Shown in pieces: positions 20,552-30,746 of a stretch of 64,000 nucleotides of DNA. Location of the stretch: positions 39,767,662 through 39,831,661 of the forward strand of contig NC_030851.1 of the NCBI RefSeq assembly GCF_000208745.1, read 5' to 3'. This DNA comes from Theobroma cacao. Taxonomy: Eukaryota; Streptophyta; Magnoliopsida; Malvales; Malvaceae. Position 1 is the first letter of the stretch. Every line of letters starts with the position of its first letter. The notes under the pieces were generated by a model, which worked only from the letters and a program-made list of their open reading frames with translations, was not told the DNA's origin and ran no database searches. The translations under genes and the position numbers were made by a program.

Positions 20552-21480
20552 GTCCTTATCCTTCAATCCCTGTCTTCTTACCTCTATAACGACATTTCTG
20601 CTAACTTTTCTCTGCATTGACTTGAAATCTTTGTGTAATTTATCATAGATTTGCTCAATTCCGTGGTTGGTGCTGAATAAGATTTTAGTGTCTATTTGAG
20701 GGTTAGAGTTGGTGATGCTACTCTGAATCGTTTGAATTCCAAGTTTTTAGCTGCTGTTTTCCAACCAAATGGAGAATTAGCTAACTGGGTTTTCCCAGTT
20801 TTTGCAGCAGCAGCTGCAGCAACATGTAGGTAAAATGTTTTCTGGGTTTGATTATCTGTCCTTTTGTCTAATTATTTTATGCTTTGTCCTTCTTGGGTTT
20901 GTAAGCTTCAATTTTGTGTGCAGATTGCTTTGCAAGTTTCTACTTTTTCTCGAAAATTTGCACTTCATCAAAGTCAAATACCTAAATGTTCTTGTTGGCC
21001 TTGTCTTCTTTCAATCAATGGTCATGACCATGGGTTGATCTTGTTTCCGTCCCCTATTAAGAATGGTAAAAATCCAGTTTCTTATAATTATTTAATTTAT
21101 TTTTAATTAAATAAATTTTTATAATTAATAATTAACTAACGATTATTACTTAAAAAATCATTTTATTTTACATCACGTCATACTAATAAATAAACTAATA
21201 TGTAAAGAGGTGAGCACACTAATCCTTTATTCAAATAGTCAGGAGTCTTTGAATCCAATTATTTATGTAGAAGGAGGCCAATGAGGGTGGGATTTCAACA
21301 TGCCCATGGACAAAAAAAAAAAGAGTTTACATGGTTCTTATGTGAACTTTAATTTTTGTTCAAAGCAGGGCTTCTCTCTCCTTATTTGCCTTAATCTTTA
21401 CATTACATGGGATAATAATTGATATATAAATTTTATTTAGCTAAATAAAAGATTAATGATTTATTTAAAAATTTTTAAAT
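20552..21480 (+). other. Copy of the start of MinE intron 1, then AT-rich filler
   Basis: Up to about 21,080 it follows MinE intron 1 (TTTTTGCAGCAGCAGCTGCA, GGTCATGACCATGGGTTGAT, GTTTCCGTCCCCTATTAAGA). From there the sequence becomes AT-rich with weak resemblance to repeat R. The two overlapping frames of about 80 codons in the intron part reflect its higher GC and are not conserved as protein. Confidence 0.6.
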
Positions 21481-21489
21481 ATTGTATAA

Positions 21490-21690
21490 AAACTTAACAA
21501 AATTTCAAAAAAATGATAAATTAAAGAAAAGTTTTCATTGAGTCAAAGTAAATTTCTTTAATTTGCACCATCCTTATCTTCTAGAATAATATTTATACGC
21601 TTACAAGTTTATATCAAGTAAAAATAAGTTATATGTATTTGTGAGAAACAACGAGAATTGATATATTCATATTACCGAACTCTTTTTTCA
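21490..21690 (+). repeat. Flank repeat F, copy 4
   Basis: Good match to copy 1: GTTTTCATTGAGTCAAAGTA, TTTGCACCATCCTTATCTTC and AAAAATAAGTTATATGTATT, again immediately left of an E repeat. Confidence 0.6.
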
Positions 21691-22357
21691 ACCCAACACG
21701 GGGTGCTAAGGACGATATTGGCAGCCCAGTCGATTGTGAAAATGGTCACACTGCTGCGGTTAGGGTCCATGTGTGGGTTATGTAAATAGCGGGTCACACC
21801 CCACGAAAAAAGTAAATATACTTATATTAAAAATATATAATACATATTATATTGTGTAAATTAAATTATATATATATATATAATAATGATAATTAATAGT
21901 TTTTTATTGTAATAAGTATATAGTAATATTTATATTTAAATTAAAATGTGTATATTATAATTAATAGACATACAATTATACAATTATTCATAATATTTTA
22001 TGTTGTGAAAATTATAACATAGGTATGATAATTATAACCTTTTAATATGCAAGATATCTAATAATCATATATTAATATTAACATATAATTTATATCATTT
22101 AAAATATATAATCTGTAATTACATATTTCATGATCTTAATACATAACCATATTATATATATTATATATTTAGAAATGAAAATACCTATTATATTTAATAC
22201 ATGTATAATTTATTGTTATATTATTATATTAACCATAAACTTTGCTATATATATATATATATATAATAGTAATTATATTCCTTATAATAAGATATTCATA
22301 ATGTTAAACTTAAGTAATAATTTAATAGCTATGTTATTTAATAATTTGATAATTATT
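21691..22357 (+). repeat. AT-rich repeat E, copy E6 (3' truncated)
   Basis: The head with GGGTTATGTAAATAGCGGGT and CACCCCACGAAAAAAGTAAA, then the AT-rich body. It stops within TTAATAATTTGATAATTATT and is joined to MinE exon 1 DNA, so the A/B-box end, a P block and a G gene are all missing from this module. Confidence 0.7.
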
Positions 22358-22398
22358 AACAGCACCCTTTTTGAAGCTCCATCCTCTCTTCAAAGGTC
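22358..22398 (+). pseudogene. 3' scrap of MinE exon 1
   Basis: CACCCTTTTTGAAGCTCCAT and the following bases correspond to the last 11-12 codons of exon 1, including the AAAG/GTCCTTAT donor. The start codon and the first 18 codons are replaced by the end of E6. Confidence 0.7.
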
Positions 22399-23540
22399 CT
22401 TATCCTTCAATCCCTGTCTTCTTACCCTTATAACGACATTTCTGCTAACTTTTCTCTGCGTTGACTTGAAAAAGTTGTGTAATTTATCATAGATTTGCTT
22501 AATTCCGTGGTTGGTTGCCGAATAAGATTTCAGTGCCTGTTTGAGGGTTAGAGTTGGAGATGTTATTCTGAATCGTTTGAATTCCAGGGTTTTAGCTGCT
22601 CTTTTCCAACCAAATGGAGAATGAGCTAATTGGGTTTTCCTAGTTTTTGCAGCAGCAACATGTAGGTAAAATGTTTTCTGGGTTTTATTATCTGTCCTTC
22701 TGTCTAATTATTTTATGCTTTGTCCTTCTTGGGTTTGTAAGCTTCAATTTTGTCTGCAGATTGCTTTGCAAGTTTCTACTTTTTATCGAAAATTTGCACT
22801 TCATCAAAGTCAAATACCTACATGTTCTTCTTGGTCTTGTCTTCTTTCAATCAATGGTCATGACCATGGGTTGATCTTGTTTCCGTCCCCTACTAAGAAT
22901 GGTAAAAATCCAGTTTCTTTTTTAATTTTAGGTAATTATATTTGTAGCATATGCAAGTAGAGCCAAATATAAGCATGACTAGGGCATCAAATTGCGAGCT
23001 AGGTTATCCTGAGAATATTTCCTGTTGATTTTAGGAACCAAAAACTCTAGAGTAATAATTCAACTGTCTCTAGTTATCCAACCGTTTCTAGTCAAGGTCA
23101 TTTTCCGTGTACTTTGTTTTCATATTCTTGATAAGGATTGGGAATTCAGAATTCTTATTCCCAATTTGATACTTGGTATTAGTAAGTGCCATTGGCTGAT
23201 TTTGTCATTCATCCTTATCTTCCTTCCCGCACCCCCCCAGGAAACAAAAACATTGACACCCTTCTCCCTTCTATCTGAGAAGGTATTGTCGGTCACATAG
23301 GATGTTGAAACGGGAAGATCCAAGCTTGATGAGTTTGGTGTTCCAAGCAAGTCAATGCCCTGCTTTATCCTGCCCGTGACAATCAACTCATTAGGTAATG
23401 AAAATCAGCAATGGTAAATGGTGATTAGAGGCTAAAGGAAGATGCATTGCCATTAGTAGTAAGGCTATATGTAGGGTGACAGTGGCTGCTGCTTATGGAC
23501 GTAATGGGATGGTGTTTGGATCTAGCTATACTCTTGTGGT
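22399..23540 (+). other. Copy of MinE intron 1 (1.1 kb)
   Basis: Colinear with 27,049-28,220 of the true intron: TTGGTTGCCGAATAAGATTT, GGTCATGACCATGGGTTGAT, GAGCCAAATATAAGCATGAC, GATGTTGAAACGGGAAGATC and GGATCTAGCTATACTCTTGT. Identity ends at CTCTTGTGGT (23,540), which is the duplication breakpoint. Short frames in it, including a minus-strand 88-codon one, are shadows. Confidence 0.75.
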
Positions 23541-24054
23541 CCAATAATGCGGATACTGTCAGTGTCTAAAGTTTTGAGAACAACGAAGTCTGGTCCTCCC
23601 TGCATATCCTTAGCCAACCATGGCTGCTCTTTGACAGCATAATCTAATCCAAAAATAAAACAAATAAAAAACAGAAAATTAGTTTGTAATGAGCATGTTA
23701 GCCACCGGATAATCTAATTCCATATCTGTTGTTGTGAGAAACATTAAACAAGGAAATGGAAGAAGTAGGACAAATCCCTACTATATAAACATATCTTTTA
23801 TCATAAACTTCATACTGATTGGTAGATATGATTTAGCATGCAGACGTAAGATACAAAAGCAGATAGTTTAGACTGTCGCTCGCTGGAGCAGTTTGAACCA
23901 AAGAACTAACGAATGTGACCTACTGTTTTGTCCACTCTCTCCTCTAATGCCACTAACCCGTAGCTGATGATATAAATATACGACGCAGACATTTTCACGC
24001 GGACAAATATATCAGATTTGACAAAATATAGGACACCAAATGTACCCGACCCCC
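23541..24054 (-). pseudogene. Captured fragment of an unidentified protein gene
   Basis: On the minus strand, 23,640-23,541 reads open as AVKEQPWLAKDMQGGPDFVV and continues LKTLDTDSIRIIG, with an acceptor-like GGATTAG just upstream (about 23,650). This looks like one exon of a real gene, but I cannot name the family. Rightward to 24,054 are intron-like sequences, ending in GC-richer TACCCGACCCCCCAAAATAT next to repeat E7. The exon stops exactly at the breakpoint with the MinE intron copy, so it was probably brought in by the rearrangement. Confidence 0.35.
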
Positions 24055-24496
24055 CAAAATATAATAATTATATATTAATTTTAAAATATAATTTATATCA
24101 TTTAAAATATATACTTTGTAATTACATATTTCATGATCTTAATACATAATCATATTATATTATATATTTAGAAATGAAAATACCTATTATATTTAATACA
24201 TGTATAATTTATTGTTATATTATTATATTAATCATAAAACGTTATTATATATATAATAGTAATTGTATTCTTTATAATATGATATTCATACTGTTTAAAG
24301 TTAACTGCAATTTAATAAGTATGTTATTTAAATATATTAATGACTTATTAATTAATAATTTGATAATTTTATCATAATTTATACTTATACAATTACATAT
24401 GATTAAGAATAATATATTGTAAATATCGACCAAAATGACAAATTGGTAAAATTGGTAAAAGCTTAAATAATATCCACCCTGGCATGAGTTCGATCG
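24055..24496 (+). repeat. AT-rich repeat E, copy E7 (5' truncated)
   Basis: Nearly identical to the right part of E1 (including GAAATGAAAATACCTATTAT and TTAACTGCAATTTAATAAGT). The A box is TGGTAAAATTGG (24444-24455) and the B box GTTCGATCG (24488-24496), 32 bases apart. Confidence 0.75.
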
Positions 24497-25010
24497 TCAA
24501 TCATATCATCAATTTCTATCCCAATATACCTGTGGAAAAATATGTACCTGGAACTCCTTGGAAAAATACCTTCCTTCCTTCCTTCCTTGCGACCTGGAAC
24601 TCCTTGGAAAAATACCTTCCTTCCTTCCGACCTCCTTAAATATGTAAAAGTGGTTGGAAAAATATGTAGACCTCCTTAAATATGAGTTCTTCCTTCCTTC
24701 CTTGCGACCTGGAACTCCTTGGTTATGTAGACCTCCTTAAATATGAGTTCGATCTCCTTAAATATGAGTCCTTAAAGTGGTTGGGACCTCCTTAAAAATG
24801 AGTTCGATCGTCAATCATATCATCAATTTCTGTCCTCAATATCTTACTTAGGAGGTAACTAATATGAGTTCGATCGTCAATCATATCATCAATTTCTATC
24901 CTCAATATCTTGCGACCTAGTGGTTGGCCTAGTGGTTGGAAAAATATGTAGACCTCCTTAAATATACTACTTAGGAGGTACCTCTAAAAAAGATCCTCTT
25001 TAAACTGTAC
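24497..25010 (+). repeat. Module-specific repeat block P6
   Basis: A patchwork of repeated words: GACCTGGAACTCCTTGGAAA, CTTCCTTCCTTCC, GTAGACCTCCTTAAATATGA and GAGTTCGATCGTCAATCATA (the last derived from the end of E7 itself and repeated three times). It also contains GCCTAGTGGTTGGCCTAGTG, which resembles the A-box head of plant tRNA-derived SINEs. The block shows how P sequences may arise: iterated scrambling of the E end. Confidence 0.75.
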
Positions 25011-25017
25011 CCTATCC

Positions 25018-25024
25018 TATAAAA
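25018..25024 (+). promoter_or_regulatory. TATA box of G6
   Basis: TATAAAA in ATCCTATAAAAAGCAAC, 32 bases before the ATG. The interval is shorter than in G1 because the AACACAACTTCACTCTC leader segment is deleted, so the start of transcription would fall very near the start codon. Confidence 0.55.
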
Positions 25025-25056
25025 AGCAACAATTTGCACACCTCTCGCCTCACAAA

Positions 25057-25575
25057 ATGGATTTGCGTTATGGTATTCCCCCTCTATTGAACTTGATCTT
25101 TTTCTTCTTCACTTCCCAACCCAGCCCCCGGGAGTGGAGCTGGAACCTCGTGGTGTCCTCAACCTTGGTCCACCAATTTCCAATTTTGGAGCTGGCATTC
25201 CTACTTCTCGTCCTGATGCTTCTGCTACTCTTCCTCTTCACATCGGCTGAAGTCCCTCTAAACCTCAACGCCATCCGCCTTCGCGTTGGAGATTTCTCCA
25301 TCGCCTTCACCACATCACTTGTAGCCTCACTCTTTTTTCCACCTTCGCTCTTCTGGCCTGTCCATATACTTTTCGTCTTCTCATCTCCCTGGCACGGCAT
25401 GTTCTTTCATCTTTTTAAACACTTTCTCGGGTGGTTTTCTGCCGCCCATCAATCAGTTCCAACTTATTTCATAATCGTCACCCAGAATGAAGAAAGTTCA
25501 AACTCAGCTCCTCTTCAAGACGACGTTGAACTTGGGCTCATACACGAACAGCACAACTCGGAACATAACGAGTGA
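25057..25575 (+). CDS. G6: small hydrophobic protein, 172 aa
   Basis: An intact frame, MDLRYGIPPLLNLIFFFF to EQHNSEHNE. It differs from G2 by small in-frame deletions (one Phe in the first hydrophobic run, two residues in the AIRLRVGD segment) and a shorter end. Motifs: FTSAEVPL (about 61-68), FFPPSLFWPVHILF (about 95-108), SPWHGMFFHLFKHFLGWF (about 112-129), acidic tail from about 143. In-frame length changes and silent differences suggest that the frame is maintained. The second half and the 3' flank are nearly identical to G4 up to the N at 25,877, pointing to recent duplication or gene conversion. Function unknown. Confidence 0.75.
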   Translation: MDLRYGIPPLLNLIFFFFTSQPSPREWSWNLVVSSTLVHQFPILELAFLLLVLMLLLLFLFTSAEVPLNLNAIRLRVGDFSIAFTTSLVASLFFPPSLFWPVHILFVFSSPWHGMFFHLFKHFLGWFSAAHQSVPTYFIIVTQNEESSNSAPLQDDVELGLIHEQHNSEHNE

Positions 25576-25877
25576 AGCCGGCATGGTGTAGTTCTCAGCT
25601 AGTTTAAATAAAGTGAGAGGGATTGTTCTCGATTCAACCCTGCCTTTAAAATATCTTAGTTATTTACAGCTTGTTGATTTACTCTGTTTCAGTGTTTATG
25701 GGCACTACACACGATTGTTGATTTTGATTTCCTAGCAAAAGCTTTTGTGCATGCTGATTCTGTTCAGATTCTCCTTATTTGTTGTCCAGTTGATTATGCA
25801 ATGCAATACTGTTTTGATCTCTCTACTTGGTTTCTTTCAACTTTTGTTCGGTCTGGTTCCCAACTTCTTCGAGTTCN
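25576..25877 (+). other. 3' flank of G6, ending at an assembly N
   Basis: Matches 13,573-13,876 behind G4 almost base for base, including the AATAAA signal. It breaks at GAGTTCN (N at 25,877), where G4 continues CGCGAAAATAGAGC. The N is the only ambiguous base in the window and marks a join between two sequence pieces. Confidence 0.75.
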
Positions 25878-26283
25878 GCTGGTGGTGGCATGGATCCGAG
25901 GTTCTGCAAATGAACAAGGAGAGGTCTAAAATTGAAGAAACAGTTTTAGAGAGAGAGAGAAGAAGAAGAAGAGGTCTAAAATCCGCCTTCGCGTTGGAGA
26001 TTTTTCCATCGCCTTCACCACATCACTTGCAGCCTCACTCTTTTTTCCACCTTCGCTCTTCTGGCCTGTCCATATAATTTTCGTCTTCTCATCTCCCTGG
26101 CACGGCATGTTCTTTCATCTTTTTAAACACTTTCTCGGGTGGTTTTCAGGCGCCTTTAAGTCCGTTCCCACTTATTCAATCACCATCACCCAGAATGAAG
26201 AAAGTTCAACCTCAGCTCCACTGCACGACGACGTTGAGCTTGGACTCACACACAGCCAGCAGAACTCGGAACATAATGAGTGA
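25878..26283 (+). pseudogene. G7: 5'-truncated copy fused to flank DNA
   Basis: After the N come about 100 bases of the segment normally found behind G2 and G3 (GGCATGGATCCGAGGTTCTG, GAGA/GAAGAA run). GAGGTCTAAAAT occurs on both sides of that run, and at the second copy the sequence switches into the middle of a G gene (ATCCGCCTTCGCGTTGG). From there the family frame is open to its stop at 26,283, with FFPPS, SPWHG, HLFKHFLGWFSG and a tail closest to G5 (SVPTYSITITQNEESS). There is no start codon in frame, and about 78 N-terminal codons are missing. It could be a real rearrangement, or an assembly error that merged two modules across the N. Confidence 0.8.
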
Positions 26284-26640
26284 TGCCCGTATGGAGTAGT
26301 TCTCAGATCGTTTAAATAAAGTCAGATGAATTGCTCTAGGTTCATCACAGTGTAATGCTTTTAGAATTACTTAGTTATTTACAGCTTATTACTTACTCTG
26401 TTTCAGTGTTTCGGGGAACTACACACGATTCATGATTTTGATTTGCTTTGGGGAACGTTGAATCTGTTCAAGTTCTCTTTGTTTGTTTTAGAGTCAATAA
26501 TGTTTGTTATGGTTATGTATCTCTCTAATTCGTTTCTTTCAAGTTTTCTTCGTGTTGTTCCCAGATTATGCGATTTCCGCGAAAAACAGATCAGAGGTTT
26601 TGAACTCTTTTTTTTTTCCTTAAAAAAAAAGGGGCAAGAA
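26284..26640 (+). other. 3' flank of G7
   Basis: UTR-like sequence resembling the G5 flank (GCCCGTATGGAGTAGTTCTC, GGGGAACTACACACGATTCA), with AAATAAAG at about 26,315. It ends in a long T run followed by an A run (about 26,608-26,631) shared by all MinE promoter copies. Confidence 0.5.
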
Positions 26641-26958
26641 TATAAAAGGAAATTTTGCTTAATTAGGCCTGAAACCCAATAGCCCACTATCTAGCCCAAT
26701 TCTAGACAAAAAGGCCCAGAAATGCAAAAACAATTAAACAATTAATAATGTGCTTAACGAGTAAAATCAAGGAGTTGCGCAAAACGATGTCGTTTTTAAC
26801 GGCAACATTTCTCCCAGGAATTGCCTATGGACTCGGTACTGGTGTTGCTCCCGAGCCGCCTGAAACACAAAAGTGAGTCTGAAGTGTGAAAGCTGCAGTG
26901 AGCAAAAGAGCTGCAGTTTTCCGTGAGAGAGAAAGGGCAATTCCAGGCAGACTCCGAA
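26641..26958 (+). promoter_or_regulatory. MinE promoter and leader
   Basis: Contains GCCCACTATCTAGCCCAATT and AGGCCCAG (site II-type TGGGCY words on the minus strand), common in plant genes for organelle and housekeeping functions. It also has the palindromic AAAACGATGTCGTTTTTAAC and a leader with CCGTGAGAGAGAAAGGGCAA just before the ATG. No TATA box is evident. The copy at 20,151 keeps all of these, the one at 13,880 has lost the centre, and the one at 15,950 keeps only the leader. Confidence 0.55.
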
Positions 26959-29507
26959 ATGGCGATATCCGGGAATTTAAGGGTCGCTGCTACCCTCTCC
27001 TCTTACCATCAACACCACCCTTTTCGAAGCTCCATCCTCTCTTCAAAGGTCCTTATAATCCCTATCTTCTTATCTCTATAACGACATTTCTGCTAACTTT
27101 TCTCTGCATTGATTTGAAATATTGGTGTAATTTATCAATAGATTTGCTCAATTTCGTGGTTGGTTGCCGAATAAGATTTCAGTGTCTATTTGAGGGTTAG
27201 AGTTGGAGATGCTATTCTGAATTGTTTGAATTCCAAGATTTTAGCTGCTCTTTTCCAACCAAATGGAGAATGAGCTAATTGGGTTTTCCTAATTTTTGCA
27301 GCAGCAGCTGCAGCAACATGTAGCCCTGTAAACCCTTACCAGTGCTCCATTTTTTCAATTTCGGCAAAATGTTTTCTGGGTTTTATTATCTGTCCATCTC
27401 TCTAACTATTTTAAGCTTTGTCCTTCTTGGGTTTGTAAGCTTCAATTTTGTGTGCAGTTTGCTTTGCAAGTTTCTACTTTTTATCGAAAATTTGCACTTC
27501 ATCGAAGTCAAATACATACATGTTCTGGTTGGTCTTGTCTTCTTTCAATCAATGGTCATGACCATGGGTTGATCTTGTTTCCGTCCCCTATTAAGAATGG
27601 TGAAATCCTGTTTCTCTTTTAATTTTAGGTAATTATACTTATAGTGTATTGCAAGTAGAGCCAAATATAAGCATGACTAGGGCATCAAATTGCAAGCGAG
27701 GTTATCCTGAGTATATTTCCTGTTGATTTTAGGAACCTAAAACTCTAGACTAATAATTCAACTGTTTCTAGTCAAGGTAATTTTCCATGTACTTGTTTTC
27801 ATATTGTTGATAAGGATTGGGAATTCAGAATTCTTATATCCAATTTGATGCTTGGTATATTAGTAAGTAAGTGCTATTGGCTGATTTTTCATCATCCTTA
27901 TCTTCCTTCCTGCACCCCCAATGAAACAAAAACATTGACACCCTTCTCCCTTCTATATGAGAAGGCATTGTCAGTCATATATGATGTTGAAACTGGAAGA
28001 TCCAAGCTTGATGAGTTTGGTGTTCCAAGCAAGTCAATGCCATGCTTATCCTACCCATGACAATAAACTGATTAGGTAATGAAAATCAGCAATGGTAAAT
28101 GGTGATTAGGGACTAAAGGAAGATGTATTGCCATTAGTAGTAAGGTTATATGTAGGGTGACGGTGGCTGCTGCATATGGAGGTAATGGGATGGTGTTTGG
28201 ATCTAGCTATACTCTTGTGGTAGTTGCATTGACTGTAATAAGCAGCTGCAACTGATGCCTGAATAGTATTTCTATTAATGTGGAGTATGCGGTAAAATTA
28301 CTAATGTCTGGTAGAACTGTGTGGAAAATCTATTGAAAATTTTTTATTTAACCACTATGGTGGCAGTAGTAGTCATGTTGATTTTCTCATTGATTTTTTA
28401 TATTCCAAGTTATCATTTCAAACAAATAGTGTAATTCTTTAGTTTGCTTGAGTCTAGATGGTATGGTGCTTTTTTGTGGCTGGTGATGCTGTAGTAGTGG
28501 CCTTTGTTGTTGAGGGAACATTTTTGCATTGCTATTGGGTATCTGTTTAATTTATCACTTGTCTGACAAAAAGGTTCATTGTTTTGAACAGAGAACCATT
28601 CAATGCCAGCAGTCAATTGATGTGCTAAGCATGAATAAACAGACTTGGTACCTTTAAATGCTATAGATAAGCGCAGAAATGCAATTTTTTGTATGAAGCC
28701 AAATGCTCCATTCTTTTTATTTTAGTCATATTAGATGTCATGTCGTGTCCTCTAATCTTCATTTTTTGAATAGACCATTTTGTATGTTAGAATAAAGACC
28801 TTCATTTGTTAGAAGTAGAAGGATTTGGCAAGTAGACTTTATTATGGATGGAGGATTTAGAAGAAATGCAAATGCATGCTCACATTTTAATTTTTGTGCT
28901 CTGCTTATAGGTAGATTTCATGGGTTCCATGAAGGGAGGATCAAGTTTTTCCGAAATTAGCCTGAAATGGAATGGAATCACAATAAATAGCCGAGACATT
29001 CGTGGTCAAACTAAAAGATTAGCTGGGATCATGGGAGATTTTAAGTTATCTACAAATGCTGTAAACCATGAGGTTGAGAGCTTCCTCTTAAATGCCATAA
29101 ACATGAGCTTCTTTGAGCGACTAAACTTGGCTTGGAAAATAGTTTTCCCATCTCCAGCAACTAAAAGGAGCTCTAATGCAAATATAGCTAAGCAGCGCTT
29201 GAAGATGATTCTGTTCTCCGACCGTTGTGCAGTTAGCGATGAGGCGAAACAGAAAATTGTTAAAAACATTGTGCGTGCTTTGTCAGATTTTGTGGAGATA
29301 GAGTCAAAGGACAAGGTTCATCTTAGTGTCTCTACTGATTCTGATCTGGGGACTATTTACTCTGTCATAGTTCCTGTCCGGCGGGTAAAGGCAGAATATC
29401 AAGTTGCAGATGAAGCTGGAACAATCAGAAACATCGAGTACAAAGATACTGGAGAACGATCTGGTTCCGTGGATGTCAGGTTCGATTTCTACGTTCCGGA
29501 TGAATAA
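26959..29507 (+). CDS. MINE1: MinE homologue, plastid division topological specificity factor (2 exons, 228 aa)
   Basis: Exon 1 is 26,959-27,048 (30 codons, MAISGNLRVAATLSSYHQ) and exon 2 is 28,911-29,507, starting VDFMGSMKGG. The junction SSK/VDF is in phase 0 with GT and AG borders and matches the layout of plant MinE. Residues 1 to about 60 are Ser/basic-rich, as expected for a plastid transit peptide. The conserved part follows: FLLNAINMSFFERLNLAWKI, NIAKQRLKMILFSDRC, the topological specificity region, and the plant-specific end SVDVRFDFYVPDE. MinE acts in the stroma on MinD ATPase to place the FtsZ ring at mid-plastid. Length equals the usual 225-230 residues. Intron 1 is 1.86 kb, and its first 1.2 kb, like exon 1 and the promoter, is duplicated upstream inside the G cluster. 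Exon 2 is unique. Confidence 0.93.
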
Positions 29508-30740
29508 TACACCGATTCCCGGGCTTAGAAAGAAAGAATTTGTGTTTTGCTCGTACCTGAATTTTCCTTTCTAGTTTTTAAATGTTTGGGTCTTTAGGTA
29601 GCAATGCAACTTTACACTTTATTTGTATATATGAAATTTTCAGTGAGGTGATTTTCTCTTTTGCTCTTCTTTCAATCTGTAATTTGATTTGATGATTGGC
29701 TTCATGAGACCTCAGTTTGCTGAATCTGTCTATCAACTTGTGTTGCAGTATGTTTGTGTCACTTAAATTTTAATGGTTAAGTGGCAACAATCTACCCTTT
29801 TTTTTCCTTCAAGTGCTGATTCTTAAGCTTGATAATGGTGCTCCATTTGCGAGAAATATTTTCAGTTATTTGAACCTAAGTACTTTACTAAAAAAAAAAA
29901 AAAATCGAGTAATTGAATTTATGTATTTAATTCAATGATAAGCATATGTATCTTTCTGTTCAAATTAGTGAAAGATAAACGTGCTCGATTTTTGTAGTAT
30001 TTTTTAAATTAATTAAAGAACTCCGTTCAACAATCATAAACTAACTTAAATCACTTTTAAACCACTTAATGATAGTAATTTATAAATGGTATAATAACTA
30101 AAAAAAACTCTTAAACAATTCACAAAAATTTAAATAATTTTTATTTTTTATTACATTTAATTAAATTTTTATATTTTATATTAAATCAAATAAGTTTTTA
30201 TAATTAATAATTAATTAACTATCGTTAGTTAAAACATTATTTATCATTTTATACCATGTGATATTGACATAATATATTAATGTGTTATAATGGATGATAT
30301 GTGGTATAATAACATAATCATATAGTATTTTTATCTTTTAAGTTAGTGTCACATTAACATCACATAAGTATAAAATGATAAGTGATTATTTTGATTAACT
30401 GTAACTAATCAATCGTTAAAAGAAAAATCTATTTAGCTTAAAATATAAAAGAATAGGGACTTAAACGAATAAAAAAATAAAAATTTATTTGATTTTTAAA
30501 ATAATTCTTGAGTTTTTTAATTTTTAAAGAATATACCTTTATAAATTCATAATAAAAATAAAAATTACTAGTCACTCTAATACTTTCAAATATGTTATGA
30601 TTACTCTATAAATCTTGTCTTAACTAACAAAAAATGATAAACATGTTAAAAATAAAATTCTGGCTTTTGACTTTAGAAGAACTACAAAGATATGGATAGT
30701 TTCGTAAATTCGTAATATAATTTAAATTTACCTGAAACTC
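29508..30740. other. MinE 3' region and intergenic spacer with repeat R copy 3
   Basis: The MinE 3' UTR probably ends near 29,640. A 14-base A run occurs at 29,890. From about 30,120 to 30,560 lies a clear copy of repeat R whose left end (TATTTTATATTAAATCAAAT) and right end (read in reverse, TATTTTAAGCTAAATAGA) are imperfect inverted repeats, the mark of a foldback MITE. The remainder is AT-rich. Confidence 0.5.
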
Positions 30741-30746
30741 CCCCGA

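Noticed and set aside
24901..24935. A tRNA gene suggested by GCCTAGTGGTTGG
   Set aside because: Only an A-box-like word, repeated twice; there is no acceptor stem, anticodon loop or B box at tRNA distance.
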